A stretch of DNA of 32,817 nt, taken from assembly GCA_934373635.1 (NCBI GenBank), contig CAKROZ010000014.1:1-32817 (forward strand). Reading direction: 5' to 3'. Below the pieces are notes generated by a model. That model did not search any database and was not told where the DNA came from. It was given only the letters and a program-made list of their open reading frames with translations. A program made the position numbers and the translations under genes. Numbering within the stretch: position 1 is the first letter of the stretch; every line of letters begins with the position of its first letter. Origin of the DNA: an uncultured Eubacteriales bacterium (GTDB taxonomy: Bacteria > Bacillota > Clostridia > Oscillospirales > CAG-272). Shown here one piece after another: positions 24,623-32,481 of the stretch.

Positions 24623-25477
24623 TTAATCGTCAAGGTCTTCGCCGCGGTTCAGCTTCAGAAGTTGGGGAAGGAAGGTGAAGGGGCTGATGATTACGGCGGC
24701 GATCACGGTCGCGACCAGCGTGATAAGATAGATCAGGAGACGGATGATCGCGAAAAGGATCTTCATCGCGATCAGGAAGATAAAGCCGTCGAGGTCAAAT
24801 TCGAAAATGACCCCGGGCGAGCCGACGAGCCGTCCGCCGGCGAACGCGACGTCGGTCACCTTGCCGCCCCAGAAGATCTGGGAGAAGAAGGCGTAAAGGA
24901 AGATGCCGGACACAAGGACGGAGGGGATGATCTCGCCCGCAGAGGTCCCGTTTCCGATCATGCCGACGATTCCGACGATCAATATCAAGGCGGTGATGAT
25001 GCCGCCGAGAATCAAGCCGCGGTTGCGTGTCTTTTTGAGACCCGTCACGCGCTCTTCCTCTTTATGGCGTGCGATTTCCGCCGCGCGGCGTTTCTGCTCG
25101 GCTTCTTTTTTGCGGCAGGCGCGGCACACGAGCGGGGGCCCGCCATCCGCCTCACCCTCTCGGATGACGGCGCCGCACTTTGTGCACATGCCGATGATCT
25201 CCGGCTTTGCTTCCTCTTGATTTTTAGCGGCGTCCGCGCTCTCGCCCGTCACGCGCTCGCTCGCGGTGCTCTCCGACTCGTCCGCGGAAGAGTCAAAATA
25301 GGAGAGAGGGACGTCAAAGAATTTTGCGAGCAGGCACACCGTCTCAAAATCGGGCGTGGAGCTTCCGCGCTCCCACTTGGACACCGCCTGAAACGTGACG
25401 TGCAGCTTCTCGCCGAGCTCCGCCTGTGTCAGTCCTTTTTCTTTTCTCAGCTTTGTGATCTTTTCTCCGTAGGTCAT
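24623..25477 (-). CDS. Membrane-anchored XRE-family regulator with zinc ribbon
   Basis: This 284-residue fusion starts with an XRE/Cro helix-turn-helix (residues 5-60, recognition helix in VTFQAVSKWERG), followed by an acidic linker. A zinc ribbon uses Cys98, Cys101, Cys118 and Cys121, and a charged helix spans about 122-150. Hydrophobic segments at about 155-173, 183-203 and 232-270 should span the membrane, so the DNA-binding head is tethered to the inner face. It may sense an envelope signal; that is an inference. The lipoprotein gene follows within 24 bp. Two promoters lie upstream on the same strand, and a palindrome CCGAATTCGG (25507-25516) close to the nearer -10 box could be its operator. 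Confidence 0.9.
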   Translation of the reverse strand: MTYGEKITKLRKEKGLTQAELGEKLHVTFQAVSKWERGSSTPDFETVCLLAKFFDVPLSYFDSSADESESTASERVTGESADAAKNQEEAKPEIIGMCTKCGAVIREGEADGGPPLVCRACRKKEAEQKRRAAEIARHKEEERVTGLKKTRNRGLILGGIITALILIVGIVGMIGNGTSAGEIIPSVLVSGIFLYAFFSQIFWGGKVTDVAFAGGRLVGSPGVIFEFDLDGFIFLIAMKILFAIIRLLIYLITLVATVIAAVIISPFTFLPQLLKLNRGEDLDD

Positions 25478-25526
25478 AAAAATGCGTTCCTTTCAAGATG
25501 TTTTCGCCGAATTCGGTCGTGATTTC

Positions 25527-25555
25527 ATGATACAACCGAGAGGCGGAAAAGTCAA
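25527..25555 (-). promoter_or_regulatory. Proximal promoter of the XRE-lipoprotein operon
   Basis: Minus strand TTGACT (complement of 25550-25555), 17 bases, TATCAT (25527-25532). The palindrome CCGAATTCGG at 25507-25516 lies just downstream of the expected start site. Confidence 0.72.
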
Positions 25556-25692
25556 GAAAAATCGCTCTTCCGTTCGTTGAATATTTTCTACTTTCGGTTG
25601 AATCGGCGAAAAAACGCCCTTATTTCTCGTTTTTTTTCGTAATGCGCGAACGAAAAAATCGACGGACGGTAGAAAAAATTCTCATTTTCTAT

Positions 25693-25721
25693 ATTATACA
25701 CCTTAAAAGGCGTAATGTCAA
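25693..25721 (-). promoter_or_regulatory. Distal consensus promoter on the minus strand
   Basis: Perfect TTGACA (complement of 25716-25721), 17 bases, TATAAT (25693-25698). It would give the XRE-lipoprotein operon a leader of about 200 nt. That leader (25556-25686) is A/T-rich, with repeated TTCAAC and TAGAAA words and no leader ORF that I recognise. Confidence 0.8.
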
Positions 25722-25816
25722 GTGAGAAAATTCAACCTGTGGTAAAATAACCGAAAAAGGGAATTTCGGCACCCGCGGGTGAAAAAACGACCGACGGAAA
25801 CAAAGGAGGGGCGCGC

Positions 25817-26065
25817 ATGACCACCTATCAGAGACTTCGCGATGTCAGAGAAGACAGGGACAAAACGCAGGCACAGATCGCGGCACTTCTGAAAACGACG
25901 CAGCAGCAGGTGAGCAAGTGGGAGACGGGCGAGCAGCTCATGGGCATCGACAAATATGTCATTCTTGCGGAATACTACAATATTTCCGTCGACTATCTCT
26001 GCGGGCTCGTCGACACCCCGCGAAAGCTGCATCCCGACGACATGTATCGGAAGACCGAAGAATAA
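25817..26065 (+). CDS. Small XRE-family transcriptional regulator
   Basis: This 82-residue protein is almost entirely a helix-turn-helix domain: RLRDVREDRDKTQAQIAALL, then TTQQQVSKWETG as the recognition helix and DKYVILAEYYNISVDYLCGL as the closing helices. It has the size of Cro- or SinR-like DNA-binding proteins and likely binds as a dimer. A perfect AAAGGAGG lies 7 bases before the ATG. A weak TAAAAT at 25743-25748 is the best -10 box I can find; no good -35 box accompanies it. It is divergent from the membrane-anchored regulator, and a terminator hairpin (26099-26155) follows it. The target is unknown. Confidence 0.9.
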   Translation: MTTYQRLRDVREDRDKTQAQIAALLKTTQQQVSKWETGEQLMGIDKYVILAEYYNISVDYLCGLVDTPRKLHPDDMYRKTEE

Positions 26066-26098
26066 AAGGAAACCCTTTGTTCGTTGTATGATTTCCGT

Positions 26099-26155
26099 AA
26101 AAACAGCCATACTAATCCCGAGTATTTTTTCGGGAGGATGTATGGCTGTTTTTTT
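26099..26155 (+). terminator. Terminator-like hairpin overlapping the start of the next gene
   Basis: A 14-bp perfect stem, AAAAACAGCCATAC (26099-26112) with GTATGGCTGTTTTT (26140-26153), encloses TCCCGA (26116-26121) with TCGGGA (26130-26135) and runs into seven T residues (26149-26155). It looks like the terminator of the XRE gene at 25817. Its right arm, however, holds the Shine-Dalgarno GGGAGG (26132-26137) and the ATG (26142) of the FAD enzyme gene. Confidence 0.85.
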
Positions 26156-27620
26156 GATCGTCGGAGGAGGCGTCGCGGGACTGTCCGCGGGAATTTTTGC
26201 CGAGCAGGCGGGGCATCACGCCATCGTTATGGAAAGATGCGCGAGCGCGGGCGGGAACCTGACGGGCTGGCGTCGGGGCGCGTATACCGTCGATAACTGC
26301 GTGCACTGGCTCATCGGAACGAGGGAGGGGAGCGCCGACCGCCGCCTTTGGGAGGACGTCGGCATTCTCGACGGGGAGGGCGTGCGGAGCCTTCCTCTTC
26401 TCTATACCGTCGAGGGGGGAGGGGAGAGTCTTTCGCTCTTCCGCGATTTCGGGAAGACCGAGCGCGCGATGCTCGCCCTGTCGCCCGAGGACAGGGAAGA
26501 GACGCTTCGCTTTTGCCGCGCGGTGCGTGCGCTGATGCGCTTTTCGGGCTTGTCCCGCGATACGAGCCTTGCCGCCGCGGTGCGCGCGGTGCCCTCGCTC
26601 GCCCGATACGCGTTTTTGTCGGCGGGCGCGCTCGCGGACAGATTTTCGCATCCTCTGCTTCGCCGCTTTATGACGGGACTCGTCGGGCGGGATTTCACCT
26701 CTCTCGCTCTGCTTTATACGGCGGCGAACTTCTCGTCGGGCAACGCCGACCTTCCCGCGGGCGGCTCGCTCGCCGCGGCGGAGCGGATGGCGGAGCGTTT
26801 CGTTTCGCTCGGGGGTGAGCTCCGCACAAAGAGCGAGGTCGCAAAGATCCTGACCTCGGACAGGGAGGCGTTCGGCGTCCGCCTTGCGGACGGGGAGGAG
26901 ATCCCCGCCGACGCGGTGATCCTCGCCGCCGATCCCGCCGCCCTGTTCGGGAAGGTGCTCGACGCGCCGCTCCCGCCCGCCCTTCTGTCCCTCTATAAGA
27001 ATCCCGCCATGCATCGGTTTTCGAGCGTGGGGTGTGCCTTCGCCGTACCGCGCGCCGCTCTGCCCTTTTCGGGCGATCTCGTGTTGCAGATCGGGCGCCG
27101 CGGCGAAAGCTATGAGGTCGGGGACGGACGCCTCGTCCTCCGCGAATTCTCGCACGAGCCCTCCTTCGCTCCCGAGGGGGGGACGGTGATCACCACCATG
27201 CGCTTTTGCTACGAGGACGGATGCCGCCATTTCCTCGAGCTGTCGAAAAACACGGATGCCTACCGCAAGGAAAAGGAGCGTCTGCTTGCCGAGACCGAGG
27301 GGGACATCGTAGATCGCTTTCCCACCCTTTCGGGGAAGCTGCGCCCTCTCGATATCTGGACGCCCGCGACCTACCGACGCTTCACGGGTGCACCTCTCGG
27401 CACGTATATGAGCTTTGTGCTCCCGCCCGCGCGCCTGCCGCGCGTCCCCGCCCGCGTTCCGGGGTTCCGAAATCTCTATCTCGCCACGCAGTGGCAGTCG
27501 CCTCCCGGCGGACTTCCGACGGCTCTGCATCTCGGAAGACGCGCCGCGGAGCTTGCGTGCCGCACATACGTCGCCCCGGGAAAACAACGGACTCCGCGCA
27601 AAAAGGCAAGCGCAATGTAA
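26142..27620 (+). CDS. CrtI-like FAD-dependent oxidoreductase (phytoene desaturase family)
   Basis: This roughly 492-residue flavoprotein belongs to the phytoene desaturase/carotenoid isomerase-like family. The FAD-binding motif comes at once (VGGGVAGLSAG, residues 8-18), then the acidic end of the second strand (VMERCASAGGNLTGW) and DNCVHWLIG, as in clostridial members. The C-terminus has the family's second FAD contact region (NLYLATQWQSPPGGLPTAL). No carotenoid genes are nearby, so the substrate is unknown. The ATG at 26142 is required because the FAD strand begins at residue 3, yet it sits in the right arm of a terminator hairpin and only 4 bases after GGGAGG. Expression therefore needs readthrough or a promoter in or just before the hairpin. 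Confidence 0.85.
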   Translation: MAVFLIVGGGVAGLSAGIFAEQAGHHAIVMERCASAGGNLTGWRRGAYTVDNCVHWLIGTREGSADRRLWEDVGILDGEGVRSLPLLYTVEGGGESLSLFRDFGKTERAMLALSPEDREETLRFCRAVRALMRFSGLSRDTSLAAAVRAVPSLARYAFLSAGALADRFSHPLLRRFMTGLVGRDFTSLALLYTAANFSSGNADLPAGGSLAAAERMAERFVSLGGELRTKSEVAKILTSDREAFGVRLADGEEIPADAVILAADPAALFGKVLDAPLPPALLSLYKNPAMHRFSSVGCAFAVPRAALPFSGDLVLQIGRRGESYEVGDGRLVLREFSHEPSFAPEGGTVITTMRFCYEDGCRHFLELSKNTDAYRKEKERLLAETEGDIVDRFPTLSGKLRPLDIWTPATYRRFTGAPLGTYMSFVLPPARLPRVPARVPGFRNLYLATQWQSPPGGLPTALHLGRRAAELACRTYVAPGKQRTPRKKASAM

Positions 27621-27663
27621 ACTATTCTTTTCAAAACAATAAGGAAAGAAGGGAGATCTGCCT

Positions 27664-29070
27664 TTGAAAGAGCTGACAGAGTCATACTCGGTGAATGTGG
27701 AAGAAATGACGGCAAGACTTCGCGTGTCGGAAAACTTCGATGTCATTCGTCGTGACCTCCGCGTCGGAGATGTGACGCTGACGTTTTTCTATATCGACGG
27801 CTTCACCAAGGATTCCGAGACACAGCGTCTCATGCAATATTTTCTCTCGCAAAAGAGCATCGGCACGGCGACGGAGCTCCTCGCTCGTCTTCCGCACGTG
27901 GAGGCGGAGCGGGTAGAGAATGCGGATACCGCGCTCTCCGCGATCCTCTCGGGGCAGACGCTCCTCCTTGCCTCGACCTTCGTCGGGGAGGGGCTGCTCA
28001 TCGATCTGCGTACTTACCCTTCCCGCGGCGTGAGCGAGCCGGAGGGGGACAAGGTCATGCAGGGGGCACGCGACGGCTTTGTCGAGACCCTGATCGTGAA
28101 TACCGCTCTGCTCAGACGGAGGATTCGTGACCCGCGTCTCACCATGGCGCATTTCAATCTCGGCGGCTCCTCGAAGACCGACATCGTTGTCTGCTATCTT
28201 GCGGGAGTCGCGGACGAAAAGAAGGTCATGGCGATCGAAGGGAAGATCCGTTCCATCCGCCCGAAGTCCCTGACCCTCGGGACGCAGAGCCTCGCGGAGA
28301 GCCTGATCCGCAGTCGTTGGTATAACCCCTTTCCGAAGATCCGGACGACCGAGCGGCCCGACACCGCGGCGGCACAGGTCGTCGAGGGGAGCATCCTGAT
28401 CTTCTGCGATACCTCCCCGCAGGCGATGATCCTGCCGACCTCGATCTTCGATTATCTGCAACAGACGGACGATTACTATTTTCCGCCCCTGACGGGGACC
28501 TATCTGCGCGTTGTGCGCACCTTTATTCTTTTGCTCTCACTGGTGGCGACTCCGCTCTGGTATCTCGCACTTCAGTATCAGAGTGTGCTGCCCGAGGCAC
28601 TTCGTTTTCTGATTCCCGACAACCCGGGCGCCCTGCCGATCCTGCTTCAGCTCTACCTTGCCGAGGTGGCGATCGACGGCTTGAAGATCGCCTCGATGAA
28701 CACGCCCGACATGCTCTCGAACTCCCTCTCCATCGTCGGCGCCCTGATTCTCGGCGATTTTGCCGTCGGGGTCGGATGGCTCTCGGAGGACGTGATTCTG
28801 TATATGGCGTTTGTCGCCATCGCGAACTTTGCCCAGCAGAACAACGAGCTTGGCTACGCGATCAAATTCATGCGCGTGATGATCTTGACGCTGACGGCGA
28901 TCCTCGGCGTGTGGGGCTTCGCCCTCGGGATCGCTCTGACCTGTGTTTTCGCCGCGTGCAATCGGACGGTCGGCGATATGCACAGCTACCTCTACCCCCT
29001 CATCCCGTGGAACGGAAAGGCGATGCGCCGCCTGCTCTTCCGAACGAGAAAGCAGGATTTCGACGACTAA
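27664..29070 (+). CDS. GerA-family spore germination protein, SpoVAF-like
   Basis: This 468-residue membrane protein belongs to the GerA family. GerA A-subunits form germinant receptors, while SpoVAF associates with the spore dipicolinate channel. The soluble N-terminal half includes FDVIRRDLRVGD and FFYIDGFTKD; a conserved centre has EGSILIFCDTSPQAMILPTS; the C-terminal half (about 275-450) has several membrane helices with LKIASMNTP and ILYMAFVAIANFA. The N-terminal SENFDVIRRDLRVG and the absence of a long N-terminal extension favour SpoVAF over GerAA. No spoVA or gerB/C genes are in view. Translation starts at TTG (27664) with AAGGGAG 8 bases upstream. It follows the FAD gene by 43 bp, so the two may be co-transcribed. 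Confidence 0.87.
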   Translation: MKELTESYSVNVEEMTARLRVSENFDVIRRDLRVGDVTLTFFYIDGFTKDSETQRLMQYFLSQKSIGTATELLARLPHVEAERVENADTALSAILSGQTLLLASTFVGEGLLIDLRTYPSRGVSEPEGDKVMQGARDGFVETLIVNTALLRRRIRDPRLTMAHFNLGGSSKTDIVVCYLAGVADEKKVMAIEGKIRSIRPKSLTLGTQSLAESLIRSRWYNPFPKIRTTERPDTAAAQVVEGSILIFCDTSPQAMILPTSIFDYLQQTDDYYFPPLTGTYLRVVRTFILLLSLVATPLWYLALQYQSVLPEALRFLIPDNPGALPILLQLYLAEVAIDGLKIASMNTPDMLSNSLSIVGALILGDFAVGVGWLSEDVILYMAFVAIANFAQQNNELGYAIKFMRVMILTLTAILGVWGFALGIALTCVFAACNRTVGDMHSYLYPLIPWNGKAMRRLLFRTRKQDFDD

Positions 29071-29116
29071 AACCTGCGGGCGCGAATGTAATTACATTCG
29101 CGCCCGCAGGTTTTTT
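29069..29116 (+). terminator. Strong intrinsic terminator after the germination gene
   Basis: A perfect 46-bp palindrome (29069-29114) of AAAACCTGCGGGCGCGAATG and its complement is followed by T residues to 29116. It overlaps the stop codon of the germination gene. It could act on both strands. Confidence 0.95.
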
Positions 29117-29128
29117 ATGTGCGCCCCC

Positions 29129-29157
29129 TTGCAAAAAAGAAAAAGATGTGGTATACT
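29129..29157 (+). promoter_or_regulatory. Sigma-A promoter of the P-type ATPase gene
   Basis: TTGCAA (29129-29134), 17 bases, TATACT (29152-29157). Transcription should start near 29164, leaving a 250-nt leader before the TTG start at 29417. Confidence 0.85.
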
Positions 29158-29167
29158 ATAAATAAAC

Positions 29168-29304
29168 TCGGCACGAAGGGGTCATCGGTTAACATAGGGG
29201 GAGAGGACTGATCTGAAAACGTTCGAATAGGTGGCGGTACATTGTCAGATGTAAGCAAATGCCACGAGAAGAATTTAGAAAAACTAACACTCAAAAAGTG
29301 CCGA
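29168..29304 (+). promoter_or_regulatory. Folded leader, candidate orphan riboswitch or RNA switch
   Basis: TCGGCAC (29168-29174) can pair with GTGCCGA (29298-29304), closing a 137-nt domain. Inside are GTGGC (29231-29235) with GCCAC (29261-29265), a nested TACAT/ATGTA hairpin (29238-29253), TTAG-AAAAA-CTAA (29275-29287), and alternative pairings for ATCTGA (29211-29216) with TCAGAT. It does not match my memory of the M-box, yybP-ykoY, NiCo or ydaO consensus. No leader ORF with a ribosome binding site is seen. Ligand and class are unknown. Confidence 0.5.
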
Positions 29305-29365
29305 TGTGTTGCAAACGAAGCGACAGACGATACGCCATCGCTCGGAGAACATCGTTTATTTTTTT
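29302..29365 (+). terminator. Candidate expression-platform terminator of the ATPase leader
   Basis: CGATGT (29302-29307) can pair with ACATCG (29349-29354), enclosing AGCGA/TCGCT, followed by TTT, A and seven T residues (29359-29365). Its 5' arm shares three bases with the 3' arm of the closing stem at 29298-29304, so the two could compete. The loop region is large and the stem short. After it, GTCAATATA occurs twice in tandem (29385-29402). Confidence 0.45.
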
Positions 29366-29416
29366 GAATAAGCCAACAAAACTTGTCAATATAGTCAATA
29401 TAAAAGGAGCACCTCA

Positions 29417-31801
29417 TTGGAAACGCAGGGAAAAGAAACGCAGTCCATCATCGGGCTGACCTCGACGGAAGTCGCCGAGAGAGTCGCGCGTGGCGAAGTC
29501 AATAAAACGAAGGAGAAGAGCGGAAAGAGCTATTTCCGTATCGTCACCGACAATCTCTTTACCTTCTTCAATATGATCTGGGCACTCATCGCGGTGCTGA
29601 TGATTGTCTTTCAGAGCTATTCGAACCTGACCTTCCTCGCGGTCATCATCCCGAACGTCCTGATCGCGATCATTCAGGAGTGCCGTGCGAAGCACACGGT
29701 CGAGAAGCTCTCGGTCACGACCGACCCGCGCGCCACCGTCCTGCGTGACGGAGCGCCGAAGGAGATCGTCGCCGACGAGATTGTTCTCGGCGACGTGATG
29801 CGCGTTTCCATGGGACAGCAGATTCTGGCGGATGCCATCGTGGTTTCGGGACTCGCCGAGGCGAACGAAAGTATGCTGACGGGAGAATCGAACGCCATCC
29901 GCAAGAGCGAAGGGGACAAGGTTCTCGCGGGCAGCTATCTTGTCAGCGGACAGATCGACTGCCGCGCGATCCATGTCGGGGCGGAGAATTACATCCATAA
30001 GATCGAGAAGGCGGCGAAGGGCTTCAAAAAGCCCGCGTCCAACCTCTTCCGCGATCTGAACAAACTGCTCTTCTACATTGCCTGCCTGATGGTGCCCCTC
30101 GCGATCGCCATGTACATCTTCCAGAGGATCTCGACGGGGAGCGTGACCGACTCGGTGCTTCAGACCTGCGGCGCCGTGATCGGCATGATCCCCGCGGGCA
30201 TGTACCTTCTCGTCACCGTCACCCTGACGCTGAGCGTCATCACCCTCGCGACCAAACGCACGCTCGTGCAGGATATGTATTCGATCGAAATGCTGGCGAG
30301 CGCCGATGTGGTCTGCCTCGATAAGACGGGCACCATCACCGACGGCACGATGTGTGTGTCCGCGGTGGTTCCGCTCGGCGGGCATACCGAGGAGGAGATT
30401 GCCCGCATCATGTCCCTCGTCGAGGGCTCGGAGCAGTCGATCAACGCGACCTCCCGTGCCCTGATCGAGTGCTTCGGTACCGCGAGCGATGATACGCTGC
30501 TCGATAAGATTCCCTTTTCCTCCGCACGTAAGTATTCCGCCGCCTCCTTCTCGGGCATCGGCACCTATTCCGTCGGCGCACCGCACTTTGTGAAGTGTGA
30601 AATCTCGGATGAGATGGAGGAGACGATCGGCACTTACGCGAAGAGGGGAGAGCGCGTTCTTCTTCTTGCAAAGCACGAAAACCTGACCGCCGAAGGGGGT
30701 GAGCCCGTCGCCCTGATTGCCGTCTCTGACCGCATCCGTCCGAACGCGAAGGAGACCATCGAGAAATTCCAGTCGCAGGACGTGACCGTGAAGATCATCT
30801 CGGGCGACCACGCCGAGACGGTCGCCGCCGTTGCCGCCCGCGTCGGAGTGAAGAACGCCGATCGGTACGCCTCCTGCGAGACGATGAGCGATGAAGAGCT
30901 TATCGCCGCGGCGAACGAGTATACCGTCTTCGGCAGAGTGACCCCCGAGCAGAAGGTGCTTCTCGTCAAGACGCTGAAAGCCGAAGGTCATACCGTCGCC
31001 ATGACGGGCGACGGCGTGAACGATACCCTCGCCCTGAAGGAAAGCAACTGCGCGATCGCGATGGCGGACGGAAGCGAAATGGCACGCAAGGTGTCACAGA
31101 TCGTCCTGCTCGATTCCGACTTCGGCACCCTGCCCGATGTCGTAAGAGAGGGACGCCGCTGTATCAACAATGTGCGCCGTTCCTCCACCCTCTTCCTGAT
31201 GAAAACGGTCCTGACCATCACCCTGTCGATGGTGACGGTCATCACGGGACTTCTCTCCCTTTTCACCTCCGTTCCCGTCTTTGTCTATCCCTTCCAGCCG
31301 AAGGGACTCATGCTCCTCGAGCTTTGCGTGATCGGCATCGCCTCGGTGCTTCTCGCGCTGGAACCGAACAATGAGCGCATCGAAGGCTCGTTTATCAAGA
31401 CCGTTCTGAAGAACAATATCCCGAACGCCATCGGCTTGATCGTTCCCGTCTTTACCGTGGTATTGCTCGGCGCCCTCGGCGTGTTTGAGAGCACGGAACA
31501 GCGAAACGTCTTTGCCATGATCGCCGTCACGCTCGCCGGACTTGCGAATCTTTGGATGCTCTGTATTCCCTATACCAAGTGGCGTGCCTTCGTCGCGGTC
31601 GGCATGACCGTCTTCCTCGCGCTTGCCGTTCTTGTCTGCGCGACGATCCTTGCCCCCTTCATGAAGCTCGGCTTTGAGCTCGTCGCACCGATCCCCGGTG
31701 AGGTCGTCGCCGTCGGACTCGGGAGCATGGCGTTCGCCGCCCTGACCCACGTCGCAAACGCCGCCATCCGAAAGCTCCGCAAAGCCAAAAAGATCACATA
31801 A
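29417..31801 (+). CDS. CtpE-like cation-transporting P-type ATPase
   Basis: The 794-residue pump moves cations across the cell membrane with ATP. It shows the actuator motif TGES (155-158), the phosphorylation site DKTGT (Asp302) and the hinge TGDGVND. The fourth-helix ion-binding motif is IPAGM (258-262), unlike the CPx of heavy-metal pumps or the PEGL of classic calcium pumps. This and the overall pattern suggest the CtpE/Exp7 group, where mycobacterial CtpE is linked to calcium uptake; the ion here is not proven. There is no N-terminal metal-binding domain. Translation starts at TTG with AAAGGAG 8 bases upstream. The 250-nt structured leader suggests regulation by the transported ion or a related signal. 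It is monocistronic. Confidence 0.87.
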   Translation: METQGKETQSIIGLTSTEVAERVARGEVNKTKEKSGKSYFRIVTDNLFTFFNMIWALIAVLMIVFQSYSNLTFLAVIIPNVLIAIIQECRAKHTVEKLSVTTDPRATVLRDGAPKEIVADEIVLGDVMRVSMGQQILADAIVVSGLAEANESMLTGESNAIRKSEGDKVLAGSYLVSGQIDCRAIHVGAENYIHKIEKAAKGFKKPASNLFRDLNKLLFYIACLMVPLAIAMYIFQRISTGSVTDSVLQTCGAVIGMIPAGMYLLVTVTLTLSVITLATKRTLVQDMYSIEMLASADVVCLDKTGTITDGTMCVSAVVPLGGHTEEEIARIMSLVEGSEQSINATSRALIECFGTASDDTLLDKIPFSSARKYSAASFSGIGTYSVGAPHFVKCEISDEMEETIGTYAKRGERVLLLAKHENLTAEGGEPVALIAVSDRIRPNAKETIEKFQSQDVTVKIISGDHAETVAAVAARVGVKNADRYASCETMSDEELIAAANEYTVFGRVTPEQKVLLVKTLKAEGHTVAMTGDGVNDTLALKESNCAIAMADGSEMARKVSQIVLLDSDFGTLPDVVREGRRCINNVRRSSTLFLMKTVLTITLSMVTVITGLLSLFTSVPVFVYPFQPKGLMLLELCVIGIASVLLALEPNNERIEGSFIKTVLKNNIPNAIGLIVPVFTVVLLGALGVFESTEQRNVFAMIAVTLAGLANLWMLCIPYTKWRAFVAVGMTVFLALAVLVCATILAPFMKLGFELVAPIPGEVVAVGLGSMAFAALTHVANAAIRKLRKAKKIT

Positions 31802-31869
31802 CTTTCGAAAGTGTAGACAAGGACTGTCACATTCAACGCATACAAGACATAAATCTGAAGAAATATGCA

Positions 31870-31907
31870 AAAATGACCGAGAATTCCCTTGATTTCTCGG
31901 TCATTTT
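31870..31907. terminator. Bidirectional terminator
   Basis: AAAATGACCGAGAA (31870-31883) pairs perfectly with TTCTCGGTCATTTT (31894-31907) around a 10-base loop. It ends the ATPase gene and the convergent acidic-protein gene. Confidence 0.88.
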
Positions 31908-31975
31908 CCGTGCGTAATACAGAAAAATGATTCATGCGACAGCTTAATTTTGTAATCTTTTCTGCATAGATTACT

Positions 31976-32404
31976 TTATTCTTCGTCCTCTTCGCGCTCT
32001 TCTTCGTACGCCTCTTCGTCGAGCTCGTCGTTGAAGTGCTTGATCTTTTTGCTGTTGACATAGCTTGTCGAGCCGCGCTCGCTCGTGAAGACGTATTCTT
32101 CGTCGTCAAGGTCGTAGAGCCTGCCCGAGAGATCGAGATTCTTCGCCGCCTTGCAGAAGATGTCGAGGAAGTCTTCGGGATTGAATTCGTCGATCTCGAC
32201 ACCGAGGTCGTCGTTGGTAAAGGTAAAACCCGTTTCCGCCGCGTCGTCGGCAGACGCGAAGTCGTCATCGTAGGCAATATAATCGTCGTTTACGTCGAAA
32301 AAGTCGTCAAGCTCGCCCGATTTCAGGTACTTCACGAATTTCTTGAGGTCAGATTTTGCACCGTTCACCGTGATTTCAAAATACAGCTCTTCGTATAAAG
32401 TCAT
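31976..32404 (-). CDS. Small acidic protein of unknown function
   Basis: This 142-residue cytoplasmic protein has no signal peptide or membrane segment. The first 30 residues (EELYFEITVNGAKSDLKKFVKYL) look like a small alpha/beta domain. The middle is very rich in Asp (DVNDDYIAYDDDF), and the C-terminus ends in a run of Glu and Asp, so the net charge is strongly negative. I do not recognise the family. The ATG at 32404 has GGGAGG 5 bases upstream; the in-frame ATG at 32461 lies upstream of the -10 box and is rejected. It has its own promoter and shares the terminator at 31870. Confidence 0.83.
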   Translation of the reverse strand: MTLYEELYFEITVNGAKSDLKKFVKYLKSGELDDFFDVNDDYIAYDDDFASADDAAETGFTFTNDDLGVEIDEFNPEDFLDIFCKAAKNLDLSGRLYDLDDEEYVFTSERGSTSYVNSKKIKHFNDELDEEAYEEEREEDEE

Positions 32405-32451
32405 AAAGCCTCCCGCGCGGCACCCGCGCATGATTTTCATTTGCGAAATAG

Positions 32452-32481
32452 AGTATAGCACACCGCCTCTCGGTTTGTCAA
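32452..32481 (-). promoter_or_regulatory. Sigma-A promoter of the acidic-protein gene
   Basis: Minus strand TTGACA (complement of 32476-32481), 18-base spacer, TATACT (32452-32457). The leader is about 40 bases. Confidence 0.88.

Noticed and set aside
18672..25522. Long plus-strand frames opposite the MATE gene (463 codons) and opposite the lipoprotein and XRE genes (572 codons)
   Set aside because: They are charged, low-complexity shadows of well-supported minus-strand genes with ribosome binding sites.
29168..29304. Assignment of the ATPase leader to a known metal riboswitch (M-box, yybP-ykoY, NiCo)
   Set aside because: None of the conserved words of those families as I recall them could be found, so it is left unassigned.
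29259..29459. Possible leader peptide or small gene in the ATPase leader
   Set aside because: The ATG has no ribosome binding site, and the frame runs through the putative terminator and into the ATPase gene.
26112..30991. Minus-strand frames of more than 500 codons opposite the FAD enzyme and the P-type ATPase
   Set aside because: The plus-strand proteins carry intact catalytic motifs. The opposite frames are shadows.
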